A DNA stretch of 64,000 nucleotides from Anaerocolumna cellulosilytica (GCF_014218335.1 NZ_AP023367.1:738501-802500); one strand, 5' to 3'. Shown: positions 9,210 through 17,941, numbered from the stretch's first letter. A program made the numbers and translations. The notes: generated from the letters alone by a model not told the origin.

Positions 9210-10517
9210 ATGAAAAAAAAAATCTACATATATATTTTAGTTTGTACCTTTGTATTTAGAATTATTTCACCGGCTTATATAAGTGCAAGTACTGTTTATT
9301 ATGATGAGTATGTTACAGTATCTTATGTATCTGACATTAGTGGCACATCTTTTCCCTCTACTAAGACCAGTTATCTCTGGGAAGGGGAACATATGGTGTA
9401 CAAATTTCAGCTATCTGAGCCAACAATAATTAAAGCATATTTTAGCTGGAGTCAAAGTGATGAAGTGCCGGGAGGAATAGCCTGGTTTTCAAAAGATATG
9501 TATGGGGTTGATATAATAGGTAATACGGCAGCAATCAGTTCTAAAAATAAATACAATCTTATATTATTAGAACCTGGAACGTATTATATCAATTATTCCT
9601 TTGGAAAAAGAGGTTCTTATAAGAATGCATATAATATTGGCTTATCTATCGCAGGACAAAAGGTTAATACGAATACTTTAGTATCTGCTTCCTCCTGGGA
9701 GAATCCCAATGTAATTAGGACTGATTTTTATTATGAGGGATTTCTAAGTAACTTACAACCATCAGCACATTATCTATTTTCAGTTAGCAGTAAAAGCTAT
9801 GTGACTATTGATTATCTCTTTAAACAGGTCGATAACTTAAAAGCAGATAGTGCCAAGTGTACACTGTATTATAGAAATGGAAGGGTTATAAAATCTCAAA
9901 AATATGACACTAGAGATACTTCAAAAAATAAAATAGCTGTGCTTCTTGAACCGGGAGATTATTACATTAATCTAAGCGATGCAACGGCTCCTACCAGCCT
10001 ATATGTAATTGCAGAACCAAGAACGAATACTTTGACGCAAAGTATTAAGCGCTATACCAACAAAGATGTTACAGTTTGGTTAGATTCCTCCTATGACCAT
10101 GAGAGAGCATTAATGGTTTCTTCCAAGGTTACAGATTCTAATATCCGTTCAAATACTGTATGGAAAACAAGCAGAAATGATACTTGTCTAGTAATAGAGG
10201 AAGATTTTTTTACGGTATCGGAAAATGGATGGTATACTGTCAGAACAGAGGATGAGAATGAAAATTATGTTATGACCACAATAAATATAACGAATATCGA
10301 TAAAGTTCCACCTACTACAAATATAGTTAACAATAAAACCTACACTTCCAAATCCATAACTATAAGATTTGATGATGATGTAAGCGGTGTAAAGTCAGCA
10401 AAACTAAACGGCAAAGTAATTAATTATGGTAAAGTAGTTAAAGCGAAGGGGAAATATAAATTAGTTATTACTGACCAGGCAGGTAATGCTAAAACAGTTG
10501 TATTTACTAAAAAATAA
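9210..10517 (+). CDS. secreted cell-surface protein of the Tad-like locus
   Basis: A 435-residue protein with an N-terminal signal peptide (MKKKIYIYILVCTFVFRIISPAYISA) and no further membrane segment, so it should be exported. The N-terminal two thirds has two similar beta-rich units, each with an EPGTYYINYSF or EPGDYYINLSD block (residues about 118 and 247), suggesting an internal duplication of a jelly-roll-like domain. The C-terminus (about 345-435) has an Ig-like look (VSENGWYTVRTEDENEN, DDDVSGVKSAKLNGK, GKYKLVITDQAGN). It is preceded by AAAGGAGG. It could be a tip adhesin or a secreted effector of the pilus-like machine (inference). Confidence 0.6.
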   Translation: MKKKIYIYILVCTFVFRIISPAYISASTVYYDEYVTVSYVSDISGTSFPSTKTSYLWEGEHMVYKFQLSEPTIIKAYFSWSQSDEVPGGIAWFSKDMYGVDIIGNTAAISSKNKYNLILLEPGTYYINYSFGKRGSYKNAYNIGLSIAGQKVNTNTLVSASSWENPNVIRTDFYYEGFLSNLQPSAHYLFSVSSKSYVTIDYLFKQVDNLKADSAKCTLYYRNGRVIKSQKYDTRDTSKNKIAVLLEPGDYYINLSDATAPTSLYVIAEPRTNTLTQSIKRYTNKDVTVWLDSSYDHERALMVSSKVTDSNIRSNTVWKTSRNDTCLVIEEDFFTVSENGWYTVRTEDENENYVMTTINITNIDKVPPTTNIVNNKTYTSKSITIRFDDDVSGVKSAKLNGKVINYGKVVKAKGKYKLVITDQAGNAKTVVFTKK

Positions 10518-10535
10518 ATCCACAATAAAACTAAG

Positions 10536-10583
10536 AAAAGGAGGCGGCGTATGAAGTAGAACCCATACGTAGTATTTTAATAG
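10536..10583 (+). promoter_or_regulatory. strong ribosome site feeding ATG-AAG-TAG, with hairpin, before an in-frame ORF
   Basis: AAAAGGAGG (10536-10544) is ideally spaced for the ATG at 10551, but that ATG is followed by one Lys codon and TAG. The same frame continues through TAA TAG to the ATG at 10584, which itself has no ribosome site. CGTATG (10548-10553) can pair with CATACG (10564-10569). Termination-reinitiation or a hairpin bringing the ribosome site near 10584 would explain expression. Confidence 0.5.
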
Positions 10584-11582
10584 ATGAAAACATGGTATAA
10601 CGTGTTTAATTTCTTAGGTGTAGCAGCTATATTAATTATGCTGTCTACCTATTATATTCAAATGGACTCTGTTCAGAAAGAATATGATACCGCAAGGTTA
10701 AACCAATGCTTAAAATATTCAACAGAAGCCGCCTTTCTTTCGGTTTTTAGCAGAGACAATCTTAGTATAAAGTATCAAGAAATGAATGATTTAAAACTAG
10801 AGCCGGGGAGCAGTCTGGATACTTTTAAAGATATGATTTGTTTAAATTATGGAATGGCTGTAAACGAAGAAAATAGAGAGTATATAGAAAATTGTATATC
10901 AGTGGCAATGCTTGCAAGTTCGGATGGTTATTACGTAACAGAACTAACAGAGATTAACTCCACAAATGGTCTGAATGGAGATGTTTACGGGTTGGTATGG
11001 AGTTCCAAACTACCATATACACTTGATATAGAAATTGGCATTGTTGGTTTAAATCTAGTGAATGAAAAGTGGTCTAAGGTAACGAAAAGTGGCAGCTCTA
11101 TAGTAGTAAAAGAAGGAGATAGGTATACTGATTTAGAAGTAAGCGCCTATATAAATCATAACATAAAAAAAAGAAGAATAAATTCTTTATTAACAGATGC
11201 TTTAACCTTTCAAGTAAATGCTGCCAGTGAGCTTCGTGGAGAGGTTGACTACAATTTTTATTTACCGCCAGTTCAGACGTTTTCAGGAATAAATGATATA
11301 AGTAATACAAGCCTTATTATCTTACTTGGAAATGCTGATTTTTCAGGCAGGGCAGTAAGCAATAATGTAACAATTGCAGGTCTTTCTGCCATAAGAAAAA
11401 TACGTGTGATATGTTATGAGGAGGACGGAAGAAAATACTATTGCTATGAAACCCAAATACCACAAGATTCATTTGGTCTAATAAAGATGTATTATGATAC
11501 CGCTATGGAAGCAGCAAAAGCAGGTTATGCGCCGGATTATCGATATATCTTTAATAAACAAACTTTGTCTATTGATAAGTAG
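10584..11582 (+). CDS. large pilin-like protein with N-terminal membrane helix (7)
   Basis: A 332-residue protein with one N-terminal hydrophobic helix (about residues 8-25, FNFLGVAAILIMLSTYYIQM) and a long extracellular domain starting with a helical stretch (DSVQKEYDTARLNQCLKYSTEAAF), as in large minor pilins. It is the last gene of the rightward pilin-like set and is followed by a terminator. The ATG used has no ribosome site of its own; see the leader at 10536-10583. No known family was recognised, and the role is inferred from topology and context. Confidence 0.5.
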   Translation: MKTWYNVFNFLGVAAILIMLSTYYIQMDSVQKEYDTARLNQCLKYSTEAAFLSVFSRDNLSIKYQEMNDLKLEPGSSLDTFKDMICLNYGMAVNEENREYIENCISVAMLASSDGYYVTELTEINSTNGLNGDVYGLVWSSKLPYTLDIEIGIVGLNLVNEKWSKVTKSGSSIVVKEGDRYTDLEVSAYINHNIKKRRINSLLTDALTFQVNAASELRGEVDYNFYLPPVQTFSGINDISNTSLIILLGNADFSGRAVSNNVTIAGLSAIRKIRVICYEEDGRKYYCYETQIPQDSFGLIKMYYDTAMEAAKAGYAPDYRYIFNKQTLSIDK

Positions 11583-11646
11583 AAGTTAAATAAATTGCAC
11601 TGGTAATAATATACTGAAAAATAATTACATTCAATAACATAAAAAG

Positions 11647-11698
11647 ATAACCATGACTTTCTGAGATTTTATTCGGCTTAGAGGCCATGGTTTTTTAT
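11647..11698 (+). terminator. intrinsic terminator
   Basis: AACCATG (11649-11655) pairs with CATGGTT (11686-11692) followed by TTTT. It closes the pilin-like operon. Confidence 0.7.
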
Positions 11699-11707
11699 TA
11701 AAAATCT

Positions 11708-11769
11708 TTGTATAGAAACCTGTTTTCATATTTTATTTGTCATAATATTAGAAATTGTTGTATAGAAAC
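11708..11769 (+). repeat. TTGTATAGAAAC direct repeat, 50-bp period
   Basis: Identical 12-mers lie at 11708-11719 and 11758-11769 and a near copy (TTGTATAGAAC) at 6579-6589, each in the intergenic DNA of the pilus-like locus. The position upstream of the genes at 6744 and 11858 suggests regulator or RNA polymerase contact sites, which is inference. Confidence 0.45.
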
Positions 11770-11857
11770 TGATTGTCATGTGTGCCACTTTTTATGAAGG
11801 CAGTATAATACTGATTGTTTATACAAGAAGAATAGCGAATGGAGGGGAATGGGGTAT

Positions 11858-13168
11858 ATGTTAGACGAAGAATTTTTATTAGACTCATTGGATTTGAATG
11901 GGAATAATATTGAGGAATTTAAAGAGTTAATAAAAGAAATGGAAGATAAAACTTTATGTATGAGGGTTGACAGCGACAAGTTGTCTTTATTATCTATAAC
12001 AGGCAGTAATGGAGGGGCTATCTACTGTAATCTAATGGCACCTTATAAAATATGGATTGTTAAAGATAAGCACTATTTTTTGCAGAATTCTATGGTATCT
12101 AAAGGAAATATAATGGAAAAGGGGAATTTTAAAAATTTAATTAAGGAAGCAGAAAATAAAACAAAGTTACTCTTGGTTTATGATAATACACCTATTTTTA
12201 CTTCCGCAGAGTTTCCTTTATCTGTTTTTCAGCAAAACGATGAAACTTTGTGCTACTCAGACAAGCCAAGTCTAGGTCGTGATATTTCTATTGCAGAGCA
12301 GTTTGAAACTGGAAAGGAGGTAACAATAATATTGCGAACAATAAACTCGATCTCAAAAGTATATGCGATGAGAAGCTCCAGTTATTCGTATATTCGACAG
12401 ACGATTTTACTGGATATCATGGAAGAAATTAGGAAAAGAAAAATATTGTATTGTGAAGAAGAAAAAGAAAAAGAAGAAGAAAAAAAACAAGATAACAAAG
12501 AAAACAAAGAAAATAATCAAGAGGACAACGAGAAAGTGCCATTTGTGTGCAGAGGGTGGCATATTGATAATAAAAATTCCTGGATTGAATTAGAATTTCA
12601 AAGTATGGGACATGACATTAATAAAAGATATGATTTTAAGGATGATATCGTTCCTGGTGTTAAAATTATTACATCAGATACAGGATATAGTTCGCTTCGT
12701 ATACAGTCTATATGGAGAATCGGCAATACAGTATGTATCGAAAATGAGTTCTCAAGAAAACATACCGGTACAAAAAAGCATCGTGAGATGTCAGAAGAAT
12801 TTAGAACAGCAATTTTTGATGAGATGAATCAAGAGATTCTAACCAAGTATGAAGAATTACCCAAAAAGCTTTTTGAATTAAAAACAGTGATACTAACAGA
12901 AGGTGAAAAAGCAGCATTTTCTTATATTAGTAAAACGATGAAATATGCCTTTAAAATTGTCAAAATGACGGCTGCAATATCAAAACAACGTTCCATAAAA
13001 TTAGAAAGAATTGTTATGGAAAAGATGGATTACTCAAAAAGAATAACGGCCTATGATTTAGTAATTCAGACGATTAACGCAATAAAAGAACTGGATGATA
13101 TTCCAGTTACAGCGGTAGAAAATATGAAAAAGGCTATAACTAAATTGGTATATGTACCTTTTTCTTAG
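11858..13168 (+). CDS. hypothetical soluble protein, Tad-like locus
   Basis: A 436-residue protein with no signal peptide or membrane segment. It has an N-terminal region (about 1-195), a highly charged Glu/Lys/Asn linker (about 200-228, low complexity) and a C-terminal region (about 230-436) rich in charged helices. GGAGGGG at 11841-11847 favours the ATG at 11858 over the one at 11849. I do not recognise the family. It is cytoplasmic by sequence, follows the pilus genes in the same direction and is preceded by the TTGTATAGAAAC repeats, so it may be a regulatory or accessory factor. Confidence 0.5.
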   Translation: MLDEEFLLDSLDLNGNNIEEFKELIKEMEDKTLCMRVDSDKLSLLSITGSNGGAIYCNLMAPYKIWIVKDKHYFLQNSMVSKGNIMEKGNFKNLIKEAENKTKLLLVYDNTPIFTSAEFPLSVFQQNDETLCYSDKPSLGRDISIAEQFETGKEVTIILRTINSISKVYAMRSSSYSYIRQTILLDIMEEIRKRKILYCEEEKEKEEEKKQDNKENKENNQEDNEKVPFVCRGWHIDNKNSWIELEFQSMGHDINKRYDFKDDIVPGVKIITSDTGYSSLRIQSIWRIGNTVCIENEFSRKHTGTKKHREMSEEFRTAIFDEMNQEILTKYEELPKKLFELKTVILTEGEKAAFSYISKTMKYAFKIVKMTAAISKQRSIKLERIVMEKMDYSKRITAYDLVIQTINAIKELDDIPVTAVENMKKAITKLVYVPFS

Positions 13169-13401
13169 GGTGTTATGTTAATATCAAAATATAGAAAACA
13201 GTTTCTTTTAAATAAATCATTATGTAACCATACAACGGTTTTAAATAAAATATCATTTTAGGATGATAAATAATATATGAAAGATATTAAACGTAGATTT
13301 TAAAATATAATAAACGTAAATATTAAATTAAGATATTAAATCACATATTAATTAGATCATCAAATTCGCAAACTAAGAAAAAGTGAAAAGACGGAGATAC
13401 T

Positions 13402-13962
13402 ATGTGTAAACGGAACGTAATACTTCTTTTACTCTTATTTATATTTGGAATTATATTGTGTCATTTTATATTGAGTTCACAAATTAAAATTGCTAGAAAA
13501 ATATTTGTAGGTAGTGTAAGGGATAAAGAAATTACCAAACAGATAATAAAAAAAGATTTAATAAAAAACATCCAAATCAAAAAAGAAAAATTACCAATAA
13601 GCCAGGATAACTTCAATAAGTATTTTGCAAATAAAAGTAATTATACTATATTAAATGCGTCCAATCAATTTTTAAAGAATGAAGTAAACGCTGTGTTGAT
13701 TGCTATAGGTAAAAACTATGCGATTGAATTTTATGATATGGCTAGTGACAATATAGCTCTAAATATCTGTAAAAACATTATGGAAAGTAATGAATTGCCC
13801 AGTACACCAGAAAACAACAAATACATGGAGTATTATTATGAGGTTATAAAAAACGAGATGTATTTCATTTTATCAAAAGTTGATAATACAATTATTTTTA
13901 CATATGCCCCTAAGGAGTACAAGGAAGAAATTAAAACCCTTATGAATAACTTAGAATATTAA
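13402..13962 (+). CDS. hypothetical protein with N-terminal membrane anchor
   Basis: A 186-residue protein with a hydrophobic N-terminus (about residues 5-25, VILLLLLFIFGIILCHFILS) and a very Lys/Asn/Ile-rich exterior domain. The topology matches the other single-helix proteins of the locus, but it stands alone after a 230-base AT-rich gap. The base composition is more AT-rich than neighbouring genes. Family not recognised. Confidence 0.5.
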   Translation: MCKRNVILLLLLFIFGIILCHFILSSQIKIARKIFVGSVRDKEITKQIIKKDLIKNIQIKKEKLPISQDNFNKYFANKSNYTILNASNQFLKNEVNAVLIAIGKNYAIEFYDMASDNIALNICKNIMESNELPSTPENNKYMEYYYEVIKNEMYFILSKVDNTIIFTYAPKEYKEEIKTLMNNLEY

Positions 13963-14014
13963 CTATTATAATTTAAGAGTTTTCAGATATATAAAAGCCT
14001 CTGCATGAAGGCAG

Positions 14015-14686
14015 TTATCTAACGAACCTGGGATTATCAAGTATATTTCGAAAGGCTTCCTTTTCATTTTCAGAAAGAGAAGAGTTCCAATTATCTTTTT
14101 CTAATTTAACTTTGTATTGTATATAAGCTCTATATTCTGCATTATAGGCGAAAGGATTGTAAGAAATTGGACATATATAGAACTCTATGTATTTATGATT
14201 ATTATAATCCTTAGTTTTAAAGGTTACGGTTTGATTTAAATGAATTCCGAATAACCCAAGCTGTTTTTTATAGAGAGAGGGAACACCACCTTTTTGCTTT
14301 GTAAATTCAATGTTATATATACTTCCACCAAGGGTATCTTCGTTAATATATATGCTGCTAACCTGCGTTCCGACAGGTAACGCGACTCTGACAAGGTAGA
14401 TTGGTACTGCATAATTCCCAATGGTACTATCCATGCCTTTCATTGATAGAATTGCATTATCATTCAGGGTTTTTAATTTAGGTTTTGGAAAATAAGCATC
14501 TACGAACAGGAAAGAACCCTCATCCGTGATGTCACAATCAAATACTGAGACATATGTTTTTAGAGCTTCTGTTATTGTCAAGTCACCAAGAATTCCTGAA
14601 CGACTTAACCTTAACAATACTAGGGTCGGTATTAGTAATAGCATTACAATTAGAATCCACTTTTTAAAACTTTTATTATACATCAT
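14015..14686 (-). CDS. hypothetical membrane-anchored extracellular protein
   Basis: A 223-residue protein on the minus strand, convergent with the previous gene. A positively charged N-terminus and one hydrophobic helix (about residues 9-26, WILIVMLLLIPTLVLLRL) anchor a beta-rich exterior domain. Upstream CAAAGGAGG (read on the minus strand) supports the start. No family was recognised. It may belong to the surface apparatus encoded to its left or to a decayed gene pair with the pseudogene at 14973-15299. Confidence 0.5.
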   Translation of the reverse strand: MMYNKSFKKWILIVMLLLIPTLVLLRLSRSGILGDLTITEALKTYVSVFDCDITDEGSFLFVDAYFPKPKLKTLNDNAILSMKGMDSTIGNYAVPIYLVRVALPVGTQVSSIYINEDTLGGSIYNIEFTKQKGGVPSLYKKQLGLFGIHLNQTVTFKTKDYNNHKYIEFYICPISYNPFAYNAEYRAYIQYKVKLEKDNWNSSLSENEKEAFRNILDNPRFVR

Positions 14687-14821
14687 TGGAACCTCCTTTG
14701 AAACATTCAGAAAAATTTAGCTAATTACGATATGTTAGAAGATGGAAAGAAAGAAAATAAATATAATAAATAAAAAAATAATAAAAATGACACCCAGTAC
14801 CGGGAGCTGTTAAGTAATTAT

Positions 14822-14862
14822 AACTAGAATCATTTCATTCGAAGAATGTAATGATTCTAGTT
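14822..14862. repeat. long near-perfect inverted repeat
   Basis: Two 19-base arms (14822-14840 and 14844-14862, AACTAGAATCATT outermost) pair with one mismatch around a GAA loop. There is no T-rich tail, so a terminator is unlikely. It may be a remnant of a small mobile or extragenic palindromic element. Confidence 0.6.
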
Positions 14863-14871
14863 ATTCGAAAA

Positions 14872-14920
14872 ATAGTTACCAAAAGATAGTTACCAAAAGA
14901 TAGTTACCAAAAGATAGTTA
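14872..14920. repeat. 14-bp tandem repeat, 3.5 copies
   Basis: The unit ATAGTTACCAAAAG occurs three times in perfect tandem (14872-14913) and then half a copy. It lies in gene-free DNA between two minus-strand reading frames and probably reflects replication slippage. Confidence 0.85.
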
Positions 14921-14972
14921 TTCAAGAATTATTCAAGATAGTTTCGCAATTACCTAATTAGTATGTATAAAT

Positions 14973-15299
14973 TTAAAGGAGAAGATAATATCTATATAAA
15001 GTTTTTGAAGATGAAAACTTAGGAAAGATATAAGGTTTTTCGTATTTCTTACCATTCATATTACAAGAAGTAACTTCTACATTCCCAGTTGCATTAATTT
15101 TATAATAAACAATAAACTCCTTGTTTTTCTCAGTTGCATGATAAAAAGTAATAGAGTTAGAAGTAATTATCGGGTTATTGTAATTATATTGAGGGATATC
15201 CGGTTTATTTCGTAAATCTTTTGTGATTCTGTTAATAATTATATAATTAACAAGACTAAACTGACATTATTTACCGTTAAAAGGAATGAAATCTTCCAT
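14973..15299 (-). pseudogene. decayed reading frame with one internal stop
   Basis: Read on the minus strand, ATG at 15299 opens MEDFIPFNGK, then TAA (15269-15267), and the same frame continues for about 97 codons to a stop at 14973. The continuing part looks protein-like, with segments such as NKEFIVYYKINATGNVEV and a C-terminal YRYYLLL. One base change (AAA to TAA) would restore a frame of about 108 codons. The N-terminus may originally have lain further upstream, since the frame is also open before the ATG. There is no recognised family; it could be a relative of the neighbouring membrane-anchored unknowns. Confidence 0.4.
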
Positions 15300-15382
15300 A
15301 AAAAGGGTCGGGATGGTATTAACAGAGGATGAAATTGTATAACAAAAACAACATAAATAGCAAAGTATACAAGAATGTGAAT

Positions 15383-15427
15383 AAAAAATAACCAGTCAGC
15401 CATTTTAACAGCCTTCTGGTTATTTTA
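15383..15427. terminator. intrinsic terminator-like hairpin (bidirectional)
   Basis: AATAACCAG (15387-15395) pairs with CTGGTTATT (15416-15424), flanked by A and T runs on both sides. It lies just past the end of the DUF368 gene. Confidence 0.65.
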
Positions 15428-15509
15428 CATTAAGACACCACTATGTATTCTTTCTCTGTTTATAGACTTACAAAACATTCTGCAAACTTACCGATGACTA
15501 GACAGCATA

Positions 15510-16373
15510 CTAGTCATTTGAAAATTTAGATAATACAAGAATCGCTTTATAGCCAAGTGCAAAGATAACTAAAGATATTAATCCGGAGGGAATCCACCAG
15601 CCAAAACCTGCATTTACAGGTACGGCGGGAAGTATTTTGTCACGGAATATCTCAGAGGTGGAGCCAACTACAAAACCAATAATAATACAATAGGTCTGAT
15701 GAGGAAAACGTTTCATAGTCCATTCCAGAGGTTTTGTAACCAAAAAGACTCCAATCAGGGTAGAAAATCCTAAGATACCAATGTAAATAACATCAAATTT
15801 CGTTATTGCAAGAAGCATGGAATCATACATACCCAGTACAATCAGCATATGGGAAGTACTGATACCCGGTAAAACTAGTGCCAGTGCGATAACGACCCCG
15901 GTTACTAAAAGCATAAGGTAATGAGCTACACCCGAGCCGATACTAACATCAATATTTCCGGTAGGGATAAAACCTATGGATATAACAATGACAAGCCCTA
16001 GAAGGAAGTATAAAACAGACGATATTCTAAGGGAGGATTCCTTGGTCTTTTGGTACAAAGCAGGAATGCCACCGATTACTGCACCCAAAAAGAAAAATGA
16101 AATAAAAAATGGAAACTTATCCAATAGCCACTTAATGAGAAAGGCTAAGGAGCCAATTCCAACCCCTGCACCTATAGAAAATTTTATTAGAAATATTAAG
16201 TTGCCCTTTATATCCTTTAAAAAGTTACTGATTGCACTTATGAGATTATCATAAATACCTAACAAAATAGCCATGGTTCCACCGCTTACTCCAGGTACGC
16301 TCATTGAGGAACCAATAATAAAACCTTTTAGAATAATTAACAAATTATTCTTTACATTCTTTTGATTCTGCAT
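15510..16373 (-). CDS. DUF368 family polytopic membrane protein
   Basis: A 287-residue integral membrane protein with about eight hydrophobic segments. The N-terminal LKGFIIGSSMSVPGVSGGTMAILLGIYD block and its internal echo LVLPGISTSHMLIVLGMYD are the hallmark of DUF368. Members of this family have been linked to flipping of undecaprenyl phosphate (PopT-type carriers). That function is family knowledge, not shown here. The start at 16373 is the only ATG; a TTG at 16418 is the longer alternative. A GAAAGGAG site lies 36 bases upstream with a small hairpin between (see the leader feature). Confidence 0.8.
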   Translation of the reverse strand: MQNQKNVKNNLLIILKGFIIGSSMSVPGVSGGTMAILLGIYDNLISAISNFLKDIKGNLIFLIKFSIGAGVGIGSLAFLIKWLLDKFPFFISFFFLGAVIGGIPALYQKTKESSLRISSVLYFLLGLVIVISIGFIPTGNIDVSIGSGVAHYLMLLVTGVVIALALVLPGISTSHMLIVLGMYDSMLLAITKFDVIYIGILGFSTLIGVFLVTKPLEWTMKRFPHQTYCIIIGFVVGSTSEIFRDKILPAVPVNAGFGWWIPSGLISLVIFALGYKAILVLSKFSND

Positions 16374-16416
16374 GTCTTTAGATATCTGGGTGTATGTATA
16401 TGCCCAGGCTCCTTTC
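16374..16416 (-). promoter_or_regulatory. ribosome site separated from start by hairpin (class B leader)
   Basis: On the minus strand GAAAGGAG (16416-16409) is followed at once by CTGGG pairing with CCCAG (16407-16403 with 16390-16386) and then 12 bases to the ATG at 16373. The intervening hairpin would bring the ribosome site to a workable distance. Confidence 0.45.
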
Positions 16417-16418
16417 AA

Positions 16419-16767
16419 AAATTAAATTAAATGATATTATAGCATAATTTTATCAGAAAGTAAAATTATCCATAAAAGAAATTCAGACAAAGAAAATAAG
16501 GATGGCGTTACAGATAATCAATAATACCTATTTTTCTATAAAAGTGACTAATTACCCATTTTATGACATTTTCAATTGTGCAATAATGAAAGCATTATTG
16601 GGCAATGGGAGCAAAAGTGTTTGGGATGAACTACATTAAAATTTGGCATGTAACATCACTACACCCCCGAAAACAGTTCCTGTTTTCAACAAAGCGGAAC
16701 TTTCATCGTGAAACAAGCAGCTTTCAGGCACGCCCTTGATTGACAGGAACAATAAGGAGTATTTAAG
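16419..16767 (+). other. 350-base intergenic region with two hairpins
   Basis: No coding frame is supported. CAATAATG/CATTATTG (16581-16600) and GAAAACAG/CTGTTTTC (about 16669-16687) are perfect 8-bp hairpins ahead of the gene at 16768, possibly leader structures. No known riboswitch consensus is seen. Confidence 0.4.
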
Positions 16768-17292
16768 ATGTTAGAAATGGATAAAAAAAGCTTCTGGAAA
16801 ACGGAAGTGCCTAAGAATATAAAAACCGGAGTCATGAGTGCGGCCACAGCAGCGTTTATTAGTGCAGCAATTACGTTTGTGTCCGGCAGTATTATGGAAC
16901 GCCCTACATTGGCAGATGTTATAGTGTTATTGTTGCTTGGATTAGGAATCCAGTTTGCAAGAAGCCGTTTTTGTGCTATATTTATTTTGATTTATTATGT
17001 TATTTCACAGGTATTACTGTTTGCCGAGGGTTATGGCGGAAAGAACTTTATTATGTGGTTTTTATTTGTATCAATTTATGTAAAAGGTATTAAAGCTGTA
17101 TTTCAATACCATAAATTATGGAGACTATACTTATCCGGGGATTATATTTCTGAAAATACCGTTAGTATGAAAGTATATAATGACATCATATTTAATGAAC
17201 TCCACTCTAATGAAATGGAAACAAATGAGAAGGAAATAGAAAGCAATAAAAATCAAATCAATCTGGGTATGCATAACAATAGCAAGCAGTAA
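16768..17292 (+). CDS. hypothetical small polytopic membrane protein
   Basis: A 174-residue protein with about four hydrophobic segments between residues 18 and 115 (for example ADVIVLLLLGLGIQFA and CAIFILIYYVISQVLLF) and a charged, Glu/Asn-rich cytoplasmic tail. TAAGGAG lies correctly before the ATG. It is followed within 40 bases by another unknown gene, so they may be co-transcribed. Family not recognised. Confidence 0.6.
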   Translation: MLEMDKKSFWKTEVPKNIKTGVMSAATAAFISAAITFVSGSIMERPTLADVIVLLLLGLGIQFARSRFCAIFILIYYVISQVLLFAEGYGGKNFIMWFLFVSIYVKGIKAVFQYHKLWRLYLSGDYISENTVSMKVYNDIIFNELHSNEMETNEKEIESNKNQINLGMHNNSKQ

Positions 17293-17331
17293 ACTTAAAA
17301 TCACTGAAAATTGGAAATGGATTGGTATAAT

Positions 17332-17790
17332 ATGGTTAGTTGGTTTAAAAAGAAAAAAACGATATGGGTTGATATTGATTATGAAAACCTTACTCTGGAT
17401 GAGTTAGTAAAAAAAGCAGTAGAATGTGCTGCTGAGGCTAAAATTCCTCTGGACTATACGCCGGATAGTATCGAGAAGCTGGAGGAACTTCTAGAAAATT
17501 ATTATAAAAGTAAACTGGCAAGAAATAAAGAAGAAAATAAAATTTGGAATATGTCATTGATTTTTGGATGTTATCTTGGACAAACTTTGTTATATAACGT
17601 TTTATATGAAAAAGGATATAAGTGGAAGATTGAAAATGGAGTACCGGTATTAAGTCATGATGAGAAGAATATAATGTCTCCTGTAAGCAAGGTTTATAAG
17701 CGTCTAACAGAGGGCAGCGGCGATTCTGTTAAATCTTTTTATGATGTAGCCGTTGCAATTGCGGAAGGAAAAATCAATTTTAATAAATAA
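17332..17790 (+). CDS. hypothetical soluble protein
   Basis: A 152-residue protein of the form MVSWFKKKKTIWVDIDYENL, acidic and helical, with no membrane segment. ATG at 17317 and TTG at 17311 are alternative starts, and none has a strong ribosome site. It probably forms a pair with the membrane protein before it. Function unknown; a terminator follows. Confidence 0.55.
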   Translation: MVSWFKKKKTIWVDIDYENLTLDELVKKAVECAAEAKIPLDYTPDSIEKLEELLENYYKSKLARNKEENKIWNMSLIFGCYLGQTLLYNVLYEKGYKWKIENGVPVLSHDEKNIMSPVSKVYKRLTEGSGDSVKSFYDVAVAIAEGKINFNK

Positions 17791-17862
17791 GAAAAGAATA
17801 GCAGCAGTATCTTGCATAACAGAGAGTGCAGACTTTTCTCGCTGAAGGGTAAGATTGTGTTA

Positions 17863-17906
17863 AAAGAACAACCGGTATTAATATATATAATACCAGTTGT
17901 TTTGAT
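17863..17906. terminator. intrinsic terminator
   Basis: Fourteen-base arms (17867-17880 and 17888-17901) pair with one mismatch and are flanked by A-rich and T-rich tracts. It can serve both the rightward gene ending at 17790 and the leftward flippase ending at 17942. Confidence 0.8.
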
Positions 17907-17941
17907 TTCTTTTGACAATAATATTTAAATCTTGAAGCGGA

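Noticed and set aside
14872..14920. Possible CRISPR because of regular repeats.
   Set aside because: The 14-bp units are directly abutting with no spacers and no cas genes are near.
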